Assembly (NCBI RefSeq): GCF_013349995.1 | Contig: NZ_JABVXF010000028.1 | Location: 1 to 59,669 of the forward strand | Reading direction: 5' to 3' | DNA length: 59,669 nucleotides | Source: Pseudoalteromonas sp. 0303 | GTDB lineage: Bacteria; Pseudomonadota; Gammaproteobacteria; Enterobacterales; Alteromonadaceae | In this document: piece after piece, positions 9,666-18,700 of the stretch | How positions within the stretch are numbered: position 1 is the first letter of the stretch | How the letters are laid out: every line of letters begins with the position of its first letter | Position numbers and translations under genes: made by a program | The notes under the pieces: model-generated | What the model saw: only the letters and a program-made list of their open reading frames with translations | What the model was told of the DNA's origin: nothing | The model's database searches: none

Positions 9666-10853
9666 TTACACTTTCCAAAAAATGCCTTTGCGGTAGCAGC
9701 TGTACATCACCCCATAAGACACCACTAAAAACAGCAGTGAAAAGCTAAAAGAAGCGAGGTAATCATTGCTGAACACTAATTGTATTAGGCCATAAATATA
9801 GCCTTTTAAACTGCTATCGCCGAGCGGGATCATAATTAATAGCCGTGCAAACACGCCTGCGAACATAAAAAATAATATTGCATTCGCACCAAATACAATA
9901 AACGGAGCGCCCCAGCTGCGCAGCTTATAAATATCTAAAATAGCACTGCACAGTGCATAGAAAATCGCTGCCAGCCCTGAGCTGAGCAGCACATAGCTCG
10001 GTGTCCATAAGGCTTTATTGATAGGCGTTAATGGCGAAATAGCATAGCCGGCAAGAACAGCCAATGTGCCCAGAAAGATAAGTGTACGGGCTTGTTTTTT
10101 AAGGTCGGTTTGCTTAGTTAAATAAACCGCAGCCAAGATACCGCTAAGTGCACTTGCAGTGGCAGGTAGTGTTGAGAATAGCCCTTCAGGGTCAAATGGC
10201 AGTGGCTTAGCGTTGGCATAATACAGGTGATGACTACCAAGTACGGTATTGTCTATGAAGGCGCTTAAGTTATTGCCATGTAACCATAAGCCACTCACTA
10301 CCTCGCCGTTTGGCAAGGTATAAGGGATATAAAGCATGGCGGCGCCATAAAATAATAAGAGAGCGATGCAAGTAATGGCTATTTTCTTAGGTGATAAATA
10401 AAGATAACAACACAGAGCGACTAAATACACCAAACCGATACGTTGCAGCACGCCCAACACGCGCAGCTGCAATAGCTTGTCATCAACCCAGCTAAAAGAG
10501 GGGTCTCGAAAGTTGTAATAAAACAAGGCTAAAAACCAACCGAGGGCAATGAGTTTAATGGTGCGAATAACACCCGCTTTTAGTATTTGCTGATCACTGA
10601 CTCCTTTAGCACGCAAGCTATTTACTGAAAGCGTGATAGACATGCCGACAATAAAAATAAAAAATGGAAAAATTAAATCGGTAGGCGTCCAACCATGCCA
10701 CTGTGCATGTTTCAAAGGCCAATACATCGCTCCCCAACTACCTGGGTTATTCACTAATATCATGGCGGTAATAGTCAATCCCCGCATGACATCTAACGCC
10801 ATAAGACGATGTGAAGGGAGTTTATTGATGATTTCAGCACAGTGTTGACGCAT
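9666..10853 (-). CDS. nagX: NagX-like membrane acyltransferase (DUF5009 / HGSNAT family)
   Basis: 395 aa polytopic inner-membrane protein with about ten to eleven hydrophobic segments. The N-terminal region RLMALDVMRGLTITAMILVN, with NNPGSW and the following histidine-containing loops, is typical of the heparan-alpha-glucosaminide N-acetyltransferase/NagX family. In Shewanella and relatives NagX is part of GlcNAc/chitin catabolism, where it is thought to act on transport or modification of amino sugars. Here it stands alone, but an exported GH3 glucosaminidase lies 3 kb away. Family is clear; biochemical activity in bacteria is not established. Confidence 0.8.
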   Translation of the reverse strand: MRQHCAEIINKLPSHRLMALDVMRGLTITAMILVNNPGSWGAMYWPLKHAQWHGWTPTDLIFPFFIFIVGMSITLSVNSLRAKGVSDQQILKAGVIRTIKLIALGWFLALFYYNFRDPSFSWVDDKLLQLRVLGVLQRIGLVYLVALCCYLYLSPKKIAITCIALLLFYGAAMLYIPYTLPNGEVVSGLWLHGNNLSAFIDNTVLGSHHLYYANAKPLPFDPEGLFSTLPATASALSGILAAVYLTKQTDLKKQARTLIFLGTLAVLAGYAISPLTPINKALWTPSYVLLSSGLAAIFYALCSAILDIYKLRSWGAPFIVFGANAILFFMFAGVFARLLIMIPLGDSSLKGYIYGLIQLVFSNDYLASFSFSLLFLVVSYGVMYSCYRKGIFWKV

Positions 10854-11203
10854 AGGAAAACTTTATTGTTGTATTTTTCTTATAGTGTAATAAATTATTA
10901 CATCAAAGCAAACTGCTATTTGAACAATATAAATCGCATGTATTAGCTGTTCTTTTAACAGTACTAAGCTTTATAGTTTATTAAATTCAACATGTTAAAT
11001 AACGAGGGTTGTTGGTAAGTGACTTTGATGTTGTTCATATTCAACGAGTGCTTGGTAGCTGAAGTTATTAAACAGAGTTACTTTAATTAATTAGAGTAAT
11101 TGCACTCATTTGTTTGCGCTAAATCAAATTATGACAAAAGTTTTATAGAGGTACACAGAACATCTTGCTAGTATAAAGGTATTAGATATTCCCAATATGG
11201 ACT
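10854..11203. other. AT-rich intergenic region, no gene seen
   Basis: About 350 bases between the divergent nagX and diguanylate cyclase genes. It must carry both promoters. I see no convincing hairpin, operator or small reading frame in it and none of the modular repeats. Confidence 0.5.
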
Positions 11204-11215
11204 TTGGGCCTGTAT

Positions 11216-12841
11216 GTGAGAAGTATCGTGCTTAATAGTCTTAGTCGTGGTTTAAATCTACGCCGCTTAATTTTAGTGTTAGCGTTTTCAGCAACGCTTA
11301 TAACCTTTCTAAATAGTTATTACTCGAGCTACCAAGTTCAAAAGCAACAACTAATAGATAAAACCCTTAATAATCATAAAGCATACGCCGCTAAGTTGGT
11401 GTCAGCGACCGATAATTTTTTACTTAATGCTCAGCAACAGCTTGCTTATGTTGGAAAAATTCTTGAAGACGATTTTAATAATCAAGGCTTAATTAATGCT
11501 GAGGCAGACCGACTAAGGCTACAAACTAATAGTTTTAATTCGACCATTATTGTTAATGCGCAGGGTGATATTCTAGGGGTTTCTCCAAAGTCATTGAAGC
11601 TACAAAACCGTAAAGTAGATAGCTTTGGCACTAAAGCCGCTTTATCGTATCGCACCCCAATGATCAGCGAGCCGTATATTTCGATGGCGGGCAATTTACT
11701 GATCTTTATATCGCAGCCTTTATTCGACAAACAAAGTAATTTTATTGGTTATGTAGGCGGCACCTTATACTTAAAACGTACCAGTATTTTAAATGAACTG
11801 CTGCAAGTTCATTACTATCAAGACGGCTCTTATTTGTATGTGGTTGATGAAAATCATCGCTTACTGTATCACCCAGATAAAAGCCGTATTGGTGAGCAAG
11901 TGTTTGATAACAAAGTAATTAAAGAAGTACTAAAAGGAAACGCCGGCACACAGCTTGTTACCAACAGCAAAGGCGTTGAGATGCTTGCAGGCTACGCACC
12001 TATGACGGTCGCTTCTTGGGGGGTCGTCACTCAGCGCCCACTCGAAAACACACTTGCTCCGCTTGATAATTTAATGTGGCAAGTGTTTGTAAAAACTGCC
12101 CCAATTGGTTTGCTGACTTTTATATTCATTTGGGTATTAGCACGTTTAATTGCTCAGCCTTTGAGGCAGTTAGCCGAAACCGCAAATACTTTAGATCGCC
12201 CTTCAACGTCACTTGAGCTGACACAAATTCGCTCATGGTATTTTGAAAGTAATGAACTCAGAAAAGCCATGTTAAAAGGGGTAGGGCTATTACAAAGTAA
12301 AATAGGGCTATTGCGTCAAGAAGCGCAAACTGATCCCCTCACTTGCCTTCATAATCGCCGAAGCCTTGATATGCAAATTAGCCATTTGATAGCTCAGCGT
12401 TGTCCTTTTGCTGTATTGGCTATCGACATCGACCATTTTAAACGGGTAAACGATGAGTTTGGTCATGACATTGGTGATGTGGTACTGCAGTCGTTGGCTA
12501 AAATTTTGTTAGATGTCACTCGCGATAGTGATGTAGTTGCTCGTACAGGCGGTGAAGAATTCATTGTGATCATGCCAAGAGTCGAAGCAAAACGTGCGTA
12601 TCAACTGGCTGAGCGTTTGCGTATGCGGGTGTCAGAAAGCTACATAGACCCCGTTGGCTGCATTAATGTATCGATTGGTATTTCAGGCTGGCCAATTGAG
12701 CAATTAAACATTGATGAAGTATTTAAGCTTGCTGATCAGGCTTTATATCAAGCTAAAAAAACAGGGCGTAACCGCTCAGTTGTCGATGCCACATATAGCC
12801 AAGATCTTGCTCCAGTTTCTGAGCTTTCAATCTTGGAATAA
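11216..12841 (+). CDS. Membrane diguanylate cyclase with periplasmic dCache-type sensor
   Basis: Makes cyclic di-GMP from two GTP. Layout: N-terminal membrane segment, long periplasmic region of Cache/PDC type (about residues 40-270), second membrane segment near 285-305, short HAMP-like linker, then a C-terminal GGDEF domain. The active-site loop is GGEEF at about 445-449 and the inhibitory I-site RxxD (RDSD) lies five residues before it, so product inhibition is expected. The start is uncertain: TTG 11204, GTG 11216 and GTG 11228 are all possible and none has a strong ribosome binding site. The ligand of the sensor domain is unknown. Confidence 0.85.
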   Translation: MRSIVLNSLSRGLNLRRLILVLAFSATLITFLNSYYSSYQVQKQQLIDKTLNNHKAYAAKLVSATDNFLLNAQQQLAYVGKILEDDFNNQGLINAEADRLRLQTNSFNSTIIVNAQGDILGVSPKSLKLQNRKVDSFGTKAALSYRTPMISEPYISMAGNLLIFISQPLFDKQSNFIGYVGGTLYLKRTSILNELLQVHYYQDGSYLYVVDENHRLLYHPDKSRIGEQVFDNKVIKEVLKGNAGTQLVTNSKGVEMLAGYAPMTVASWGVVTQRPLENTLAPLDNLMWQVFVKTAPIGLLTFIFIWVLARLIAQPLRQLAETANTLDRPSTSLELTQIRSWYFESNELRKAMLKGVGLLQSKIGLLRQEAQTDPLTCLHNRRSLDMQISHLIAQRCPFAVLAIDIDHFKRVNDEFGHDIGDVVLQSLAKILLDVTRDSDVVARTGGEEFIVIMPRVEAKRAYQLAERLRMRVSESYIDPVGCINVSIGISGWPIEQLNIDEVFKLADQALYQAKKTGRNRSVVDATYSQDLAPVSELSILE

Positions 12842-12893
12842 GTTATTTAATGTGCAATAGTGGATGCTATTAAGTTATTTATGGAAAATCAAA

Positions 12894-13595
12894 ATGGCAT
12901 TCACTTTGTTGGCTCGTTTAACTAAATCTACTTCTCTGTTAGGTATTGCGCTTATGAGTGCAAGTGCTGCTTGTGCAAACCCTAGCGATGATAAACGTAG
13001 CGAATTTGTGGATGTAGGTTCTTTGCTACCTAATGCCGTGTTAGATATCCGTTATTTTGGTCATCATAACTTTGTTGGCAGACCAGTTGATGGCTATAAC
13101 GCACCTAAATGTTTATTGCATAACAGTGCTGCCACTGCTCTAAAAAATGTGCAAATAGCAGCGCAAACCCAAGGCCTAAGCTTAAAAATATTTGATTGTT
13201 ATCGTCCGCAGCGCGCCGTTGATCACTTTGTGCGTTGGGTTAACGATTTAGAAGATACCCGCACTAAAGCTGAGTTTTATCCAAACTTAGGCAAAGACCA
13301 GCTGCTTGGTGATTACATTGCTGCTAAATCGGGTCACAGCCGTGGTTCAACGATTGATTTAACCTTAGTTGATACAAAAGGCAAAGAGCTCGATATGGGT
13401 TCACCGTTTGATATGTTCGACACTCTTTCTAACACCGACGACTCACGTATTAGTGCAGAGCAAAAAGCCAATCGTTATAAACTAAAAACCCTGATGACAG
13501 AGGCCGGCTTTGCCCCTTATTCAATGGAATGGTGGCATTTTACCTACCAACCGCAAGCATACCCCGCCACCTATTTTGATTTTGTGGTGGAGTAG
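12894..13595 (+). CDS. Exported D-alanyl-D-alanine dipeptidase (VanX/DdpX type, M15D)
   Basis: About 233 aa. Zinc peptidase of family M15D that cleaves D-Ala-D-Ala. Zinc ligands are predicted in SGHSRGSTID (H148, D155) and H215 in EWWH, with E212 as the catalytic base. R in DCYRPQRA is the usual transition-state arginine. The N-terminus is a signal peptide ending in ASAACA|NP, so the enzyme is periplasmic, as in non-resistance DdpX/PcgL proteins that recycle D-Ala-D-Ala rather than confer vancomycin resistance. I prefer ATG 12894 over ATG 12864 because it gives a standard signal peptide. There are no vanHA-like neighbours. Confidence 0.85.
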   Translation: MAFTLLARLTKSTSLLGIALMSASAACANPSDDKRSEFVDVGSLLPNAVLDIRYFGHHNFVGRPVDGYNAPKCLLHNSAATALKNVQIAAQTQGLSLKIFDCYRPQRAVDHFVRWVNDLEDTRTKAEFYPNLGKDQLLGDYIAAKSGHSRGSTIDLTLVDTKGKELDMGSPFDMFDTLSNTDDSRISAEQKANRYKLKTLMTEAGFAPYSMEWWHFTYQPQAYPATYFDFVVE

Positions 13596-13608
13596 GTAAA
13601 ACAGCTTT

Positions 13609-13785
13609 AAGCTTTCAGCTGTAAGGTTTAAGCCGAAAAGTATTGTTTTTGAATGTTGAGTTAGCTTGATCAAATGGCGTTGAATGTTAGACACGCCATG
13701 CAAGCATGACGCCTACGGTTTGATGTAGGCGTGAAACTTGTTTCGCGCGTCTGGCGGCTGATAGCTGAAGGCTGACAGCTTCTTT
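13609..13785 (+). repeat. Modular intergenic repeat, copy B (partial)
   Basis: Contains the 20-base core GTAGGCGTGAAACTTGTTTC at 13725-13744, followed by GCTGATAGCTGAAGGCTGAC words. The core is preceded by a hairpin GCCTAC/GTAGGC (13711-13730). It lies between the convergent VanX and small lipoprotein genes. The GATGCGAG and CCTAG blocks seen in other copies are missing. Confidence 0.8.
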
Positions 13786-13786
13786 A

Positions 13787-14281
13787 CTACATCACCTCTT
13801 TTATCGGTGAATAATCAACTTTAATTTCAACGACATCGACATTGGCATTTTGTTTAAAAGCGTTTTGTACTTTTAATAAATCAGTGTCTTTTTCAGCAAG
13901 GTAGCGATAGCTTTTGTTGGTCATTTTTTTCAGTGTATATTGACTGCTAAGCTCTACTGGTAAGCTGTTTTCTTTTAGCGTTAAGTAAATTGCCCCAGTG
14001 GCGATGCCGCGCTCTTGCATTGCGTGATTAAATACTTCTGTACCTTTGGTTAAAGTAGTCGCATCAAAGGTAATTTTTTCGCCATTATTACTAAAAGCAT
14101 TCGTCGATTTTTGTTTGTTGATTTCGACTGCATTTTTAACATCTTTTTCTAAACTTTGTTCTTTTTGTGAACTAGCTGTTGGCTGTTGTTCTGTGTCTTG
14201 ATCAGATATTTCATTTTTTTGACAGCCTGACATTAGCACTAATGTTAGTGTAAGTGTTTGTATATTAATTATTTTTTTCAT
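13787..14281 (-). CDS. Small lipoprotein of unknown function
   Basis: 164 aa. The signal peptide ends in lipobox LMSGC, followed by a polar low-complexity linker rich in Gln, Ser and Lys (about 25-60). A compact mixed domain follows, ending in VEIKVDYSPIKEV. I do not recognise the family. A single gene, divergent from the M36 protease gene; the 127-base gap to it must hold both promoters. Confidence 0.6.
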   Translation of the reverse strand: MKKIINIQTLTLTLVLMSGCQKNEISDQDTEQQPTASSQKEQSLEKDVKNAVEINKQKSTNAFSNNGEKITFDATTLTKGTEVFNHAMQERGIATGAIYLTLKENSLPVELSSQYTLKKMTNKSYRYLAEKDTDLLKVQNAFKQNANVDVVEIKVDYSPIKEVM

Positions 14282-14408
14282 TTTTACCCTGTTGGCCTGT
14301 TACTTTTTTTTACAATTAATTCTGTTTTTTAATTGCTGTATTGGGTACATTGGACTTGGTTATGATTGTTAACCGAAAATAAAAATATAACAATAGGGAA
14401 CGTAAGGA

Positions 14409-17400
14409 ATGTCTCAATTTAAAGTAACAGCAGTTGCTACCATGGTAACGGCTATCTTGGCATCATCTCAAGTACAGGCAAGTGAACAAACTCGCTTTTA
14501 TAATGCTTCAAGCGTTAGCTCTCAAGTACAATTTAATCCTCAAGTATCTCAGCAACGTGCATTGGCTGAGCGTCGCACTGTATCGGGTCACAAATCTATT
14601 TTCGATGCGCAATTAGGTAAAGCTACTTTCCTATGGAATGCAGTAGGTCAAGCTAAACCTGATATGGCAATGGTGCTTCCTGAGCAACGTAATGCTTACG
14701 CTGCAGATTTTTATTTAAATGCCTTAACAGGTGTTAGCACCGCTAAAAAAGGTGTATCAAGCGCAGTATTAGCAGATTTATCTGAGCAAAAGCTTGGCTC
14801 AATCACAGCTAAATACAAGCAAAAAGTTCATGACATTGAAGTATTCAACCGTGAATACAACTTGATCATGGATAAAGAATATAACCTAGTTGCAGGTTCT
14901 GGTTATTTCGCGAACACAAGTTCAAATGCAACGCAGTCGTTCGCGCCACTTGCTGAGTTTGTCGGTGCTGAGCAAAGCATTAAACGTGCAATTAAAGAAC
15001 TTGCTGATATCAATGTGTCGCTAACTAAATCAACTGAGCAAGGTGACTATGTTAAGTACACTGTGTCTAACCAAAGTGGTGACAAAGTTGTATTAGGTCA
15101 GCCACGTGCTAAGAAAGTATTCTTTGAAGTGGCGGGTGAGTTGCAATCTGCATACTATGTTGAAGTAGAAGTTGCTGATAAAAACAGCCTAGAAAGCGAT
15201 TACTTCAGCTATGTTATTGGCGCGCAAAACAGCAAAGTTTATTTCAAGAAAGACTTAAAAGCACACGCGGCAGACTTTAACTACCGTGTATGGGCTGACG
15301 AAGATGGTTATCCGTGGGAAGGTCCACACGGTGACGTGATCCCAGCTGATGGCCCAGATCAAATTGATGAAACTGAAATCCTAGATGCACCACTTGTAAG
15401 CTTGTCTTACTACAAAAAATTAAGCACGATGGATCCGTGGCTTGCTGATGACGCTACAACAACATCAGGTAACAACGTATTTGCTTATGCTGATGTAATT
15501 GCACCCCAAGGTTACACTGAAGGTGACTTCACTGCTGAAACTACATCAGATTACACATTCGATTACCCTTACCAAGTTGATCAAGTAGCAAACAGCTATG
15601 ACAACCGTAAAGCGGCGATCGTTAACTTGTTCTATATGAACAACTTCTTACACGATTTCTTCTATGACCATGGCTTTGACGAAACATCAAATGTTGCTCA
15701 AGTATCTAACTACGGCCGTGGTGGTGTAGAAGGCGACCCAATCGAAGCACAAGCGCAAGATAATAGCGGTTTAAATAACGCTAATATGGCAACACCTGCT
15801 GACGGTGCAAGCCCACGCATGCAAATGTACTTATACAACTCGAAAGATGCGAAAGTGGGTGTAGATTTCGGTGTGGTTGTAACATCAGATGAAACAATTG
15901 GTCTACTTGAGTCTTCTAAAGTATCTGGCTTTGGTCAAATGCAATTTGCTGATATCGCAGGCGAAGTTGTTCGTTTAGTTGACGGCAATGATGTAGATTC
16001 TGGTAGCGTAACAGACGGCTGTGAACCTGCAACAAATGCAGCAGAACTAGCTGGCAAAATTGCGCTAGTCGATCGTGGTTCTTGTAACTTCACAGCAAAA
16101 GTACTACACGCTCAAGAAGCGGGTGCAATTGGTGCTATCGTTGTAAACAACAACCCAGATACAGATGAGCCAGCGCCAATGGGCGGTGAAGACGATGCAG
16201 TTATCATTCCTAACATGGGTCTGAACTATGCTGACGGTCACGCACTTTACGATGGTATCGCTGCAGGCGACACTGTTACTGTTAATATGTTCAACAAAGC
16301 AACGTTAAAAGACGGTACGCTAGATAACGGTATTATTGCTCACGAATGGGGTCACTATATCAGTAATCGTTTAGTGGGTAACTCATCAGGTCTTATCAAC
16401 TTCCAAGGCCGTGCGATGGGCGAAGGTTGGGGTGATTTTCACTCACTAATGTTCATTGCTAAAGCTGATGATATTAACATCCCAGGTAACGACAAGTTCC
16501 AAAAAGCCTACGGTAGCGGTACATTCGTAGAAGATTTCTACTATGGTATTCGTCGTGTTCCATATTCAACAAATATGGAAGTAAACCCGCTGTCTTTCCG
16601 CCACATTACTGAAAATGAAGGTGCTGATGTAGGTATTGCTCCAACTAATGTTGGTTCGCCACACGCAGCAGGTGAAATTTGGGCAACTATGCTTTGGGAA
16701 AGCTATGTAGCACTTATCAACGAGCACGGCTTTGAAGAAGCACAAAACCGCATGGCTAACTACTTAGTTGCTGGTTACAAGCTAACTCCGGTTGCTCCGC
16801 TATATACAGAAGCACGTGATGCTATCTTGGCTGCTGCGTACGCAGTTGACCCAGAAGATTACAAACTAATCTTAGGTGCATTTGCTAAGCGTGGTATGGG
16901 CTTAGGTGCTAAAGCGCCAGAGCGTTTCAGCGAAGATTTAACAGGTGTTGTTGAATCAGACAAAATGAAACTTGCTAGCTTCACATTGAAAGATGTGGCA
17001 ATGAATGCAACCTACAACGGTGCAGAACTAGGTTATTGTTCAAATGATAACGTGCTAGATAAAGGCGAAACAGGCACATTAACAGTTAGCATCATGAACA
17101 CTGGTAGTGAAGTGCTAACGGGTACACAAGCACAATTAACTGTTGTTAGTGGTCACGATGTAACGTTCGAAAATGATGGCTTAATCACATTTGACGATAC
17201 AACTCCTTACTCTTCACAAACAAGCGCGCCTATCACGTTTACACTAAATGATGCAGACACTGCTGATACACTTGAAATCGAAGTGTCATTCCCAGAGCTG
17301 TCTGCAGATGACGAAATTGTTGAAGCTGCAAGCGATACAGTATCTTACCTTGTTAACATGGACTTTGAAGATAAAGCACCAGTTAGCTCACAAACTGCTG

Positions 17401-18422
17401 ACGATATGGAAGTAGCAGGCGCTTCATTACGTGACTGGAAAGAAAACGTAATGACAGGTGATGACTTAGCTGTTGGCACACAAAGCATGGCAACTGGCGG
17501 TAATGTTAACTTCTTCAACAGCTTTGGCTTCGGTCTTGGCGAGCAAACAATGTACCTAAACAACAATGACTTCCAGTCTGACGTTGCGGTTGAATCAAGA
17601 GAGTTTGATATCGGTTTTGCTGGTGATTTTGAAGTTTCATTCTGGCACTTCTACCTAATCGAAAACGAATGGGATGGTGGTGTTGTAGAGATTAGCGTAA
17701 ACGGTGGCAACTGGGTAGATGTTACTGAAATGGGCGGCACATTTGATGTTGGTTACGATGGCCCACTAATCGAAAACGATGCGCAAGCGCTACAAGATCG
17801 CGATACCTTCACAGGTAACAATGTTGATGGTAACGGTGTTTATGGTAACTACGAAACAATTCGTTTCGGTACTGAACTAAACGGTAACCGTGCAAAATTA
17901 CGTTTCCGTATGTCATCAGACAGCGCAGTACGTGAGTTCGGCTGGTGGATTGATAACGTAACTGTTAGCAATGTAACGTCACCAATCTTCTCAAACGTGA
18001 TTGCTGGTGATGCATTAGCATGTGATAACGCACTACCATTGCTTTCTGTATCGGGTGATGAGTCTGTTTCTGAGTCTGCTTCAGGCACATTAACGGCAAC
18101 AGCGTCAGACCGTAACAGTGATGACACGCTAAGCTACACGTGGACGCAACTAAGCGGCACAACAGCAACACTTACTGGTGCTGATACTGCAACCCTAGGC
18201 TTCACGCCAGGTGCTATCTCAAGCGATGACGAGTTAGTATTTGAAGTAACAGTAAGCGATGGTACAGACTCTGTATCAGAGCAGTTCACTGTTGCCGTAA
18301 CTAACGAAGCTGAGCCAGTAGAAGAGAAGAAAGTAACTAAATCTAGCAACGGTAGCTTTGGTTTCTTAACACTACTACTTGCACCACTAGCGCTTATCGG
18401 CCGTCGCCGTAAACGTAAATAA
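14409..18422 (+). CDS. Secreted M36 (fungalysin) metallopeptidase with GlyGly-CTERM-like tail
   Basis: 1337 aa precursor. Order: signal peptide (cut near VQAS), FTP/propeptide-like N-terminal region (to about 280), M36 catalytic domain with HEWGH (H645, E646, H649) and third ligand E672 in GEGWGD, a PA domain inserted before the active site (DRGSCNFTAKV), an MAM/jelly-roll-like region near 980-1190, an Ig/PKD-like domain (about 1205-1300), and a C-terminal tail GSFGFLTLLLAPLALIG followed by RRRKRK. That tail is the sorting signal type cleaved by rhombosortase, so the enzyme is probably exported by type II secretion and released or surface-anchored. A TAAGGA ribosome binding site precedes the ATG. 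Codon use is the most optimised in the window, suggesting high expression. Confidence 0.9.
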   Translation: MSQFKVTAVATMVTAILASSQVQASEQTRFYNASSVSSQVQFNPQVSQQRALAERRTVSGHKSIFDAQLGKATFLWNAVGQAKPDMAMVLPEQRNAYAADFYLNALTGVSTAKKGVSSAVLADLSEQKLGSITAKYKQKVHDIEVFNREYNLIMDKEYNLVAGSGYFANTSSNATQSFAPLAEFVGAEQSIKRAIKELADINVSLTKSTEQGDYVKYTVSNQSGDKVVLGQPRAKKVFFEVAGELQSAYYVEVEVADKNSLESDYFSYVIGAQNSKVYFKKDLKAHAADFNYRVWADEDGYPWEGPHGDVIPADGPDQIDETEILDAPLVSLSYYKKLSTMDPWLADDATTTSGNNVFAYADVIAPQGYTEGDFTAETTSDYTFDYPYQVDQVANSYDNRKAAIVNLFYMNNFLHDFFYDHGFDETSNVAQVSNYGRGGVEGDPIEAQAQDNSGLNNANMATPADGASPRMQMYLYNSKDAKVGVDFGVVVTSDETIGLLESSKVSGFGQMQFADIAGEVVRLVDGNDVDSGSVTDGCEPATNAAELAGKIALVDRGSCNFTAKVLHAQEAGAIGAIVVNNNPDTDEPAPMGGEDDAVIIPNMGLNYADGHALYDGIAAGDTVTVNMFNKATLKDGTLDNGIIAHEWGHYISNRLVGNSSGLINFQGRAMGEGWGDFHSLMFIAKADDINIPGNDKFQKAYGSGTFVEDFYYGIRRVPYSTNMEVNPLSFRHITENEGADVGIAPTNVGSPHAAGEIWATMLWESYVALINEHGFEEAQNRMANYLVAGYKLTPVAPLYTEARDAILAAAYAVDPEDYKLILGAFAKRGMGLGAKAPERFSEDLTGVVESDKMKLASFTLKDVAMNATYNGAELGYCSNDNVLDKGETGTLTVSIMNTGSEVLTGTQAQLTVVSGHDVTFENDGLITFDDTTPYSSQTSAPITFTLNDADTADTLEIEVSFPELSADDEIVEAASDTVSYLVNMDFEDKAPVSSQTADDMEVAGASLRDWKENVMTGDDLAVGTQSMATGGNVNFFNSFGFGLGEQTMYLNNNDFQSDVAVESREFDIGFAGDFEVSFWHFYLIENEWDGGVVEISVNGGNWVDVTEMGGTFDVGYDGPLIENDAQALQDRDTFTGNNVDGNGVYGNYETIRFGTELNGNRAKLRFRMSSDSAVREFGWWIDNVTVSNVTSPIFSNVIAGDALACDNALPLLSVSGDESVSESASGTLTATASDRNSDDTLSYTWTQLSGTTATLTGADTATLGFTPGAISSDDELVFEVTVSDGTDSVSEQFTVAVTNEAEPVEEKKVTKSSNGSFGFLTLLLAPLALIGRRRKRK

Positions 18423-18442
18423 GACTTTTAAATAGTGATAAC

Positions 18443-18480
18443 AAAGCCCTTACAGTTCGATGTAAGGGCTTTTTTGTTTT
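18443..18480 (+). terminator. Rho-independent terminator
   Basis: Stem AAAGCCCTTAC / GTAAGGGCTTT with loop AGTTCGAT, then TTTTGTTTT, 20 bases after the M36 protease stop codon. Confidence 0.85.
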
Positions 18481-18622
18481 AAGTTAGCGAGGGGAAAGTT
18501 AGCGAGGGGAAAGGTACGAGATACGAGGTAGCAGCGATTTTATATCGCGTCCTAGCGCCTTTTTGTAGGCGTGAAACTTGTTTCGCGCGTCTGACCGCTG
18601 ATAGCTGAAGGCTGACGGCTCT
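18479..18622 (+). repeat. Modular intergenic repeat, copy C
   Basis: Near-complete copy. It has AGTTAGCGAGGGGAAAG words, TACGAGATACGAGGTAG, a hairpin block GCGAT-TTTAT-ATCGC, CCTAGCGCC, the core GTAGGCGTGAAACTTGTTTC (18565-18584), then GCTGATAGCTGAAGGCTGAC. A further AGCTTAGAGCTTAAAGCT word lies at 18686-18703. It sits between convergent genes. Confidence 0.85.
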
Positions 18623-18635
18623 TTTTACTATCGTT

Positions 18636-18664
18636 GTGGGGTTATCAACACTCGATAACCCCAC
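18636..18664. terminator. Perfect 11-bp hairpin downstream of dcp
   Basis: GTGGGGTTATC / GATAACCCCAC with a seven-base loop. No T-run follows on either strand. It may end dcp transcription with help, or protect the 3' end of the messenger. Confidence 0.5.
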
Positions 18665-18700
18665 ATTTCTGACTTACAACTTGCAGCTTAGAGCTTAAAG

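Noticed and set aside
12894..13595. VanX as a vancomycin-resistance gene
   Set aside because: It has a signal peptide and no vanH, vanA or vanRS partners; a periplasmic recycling role fits better.
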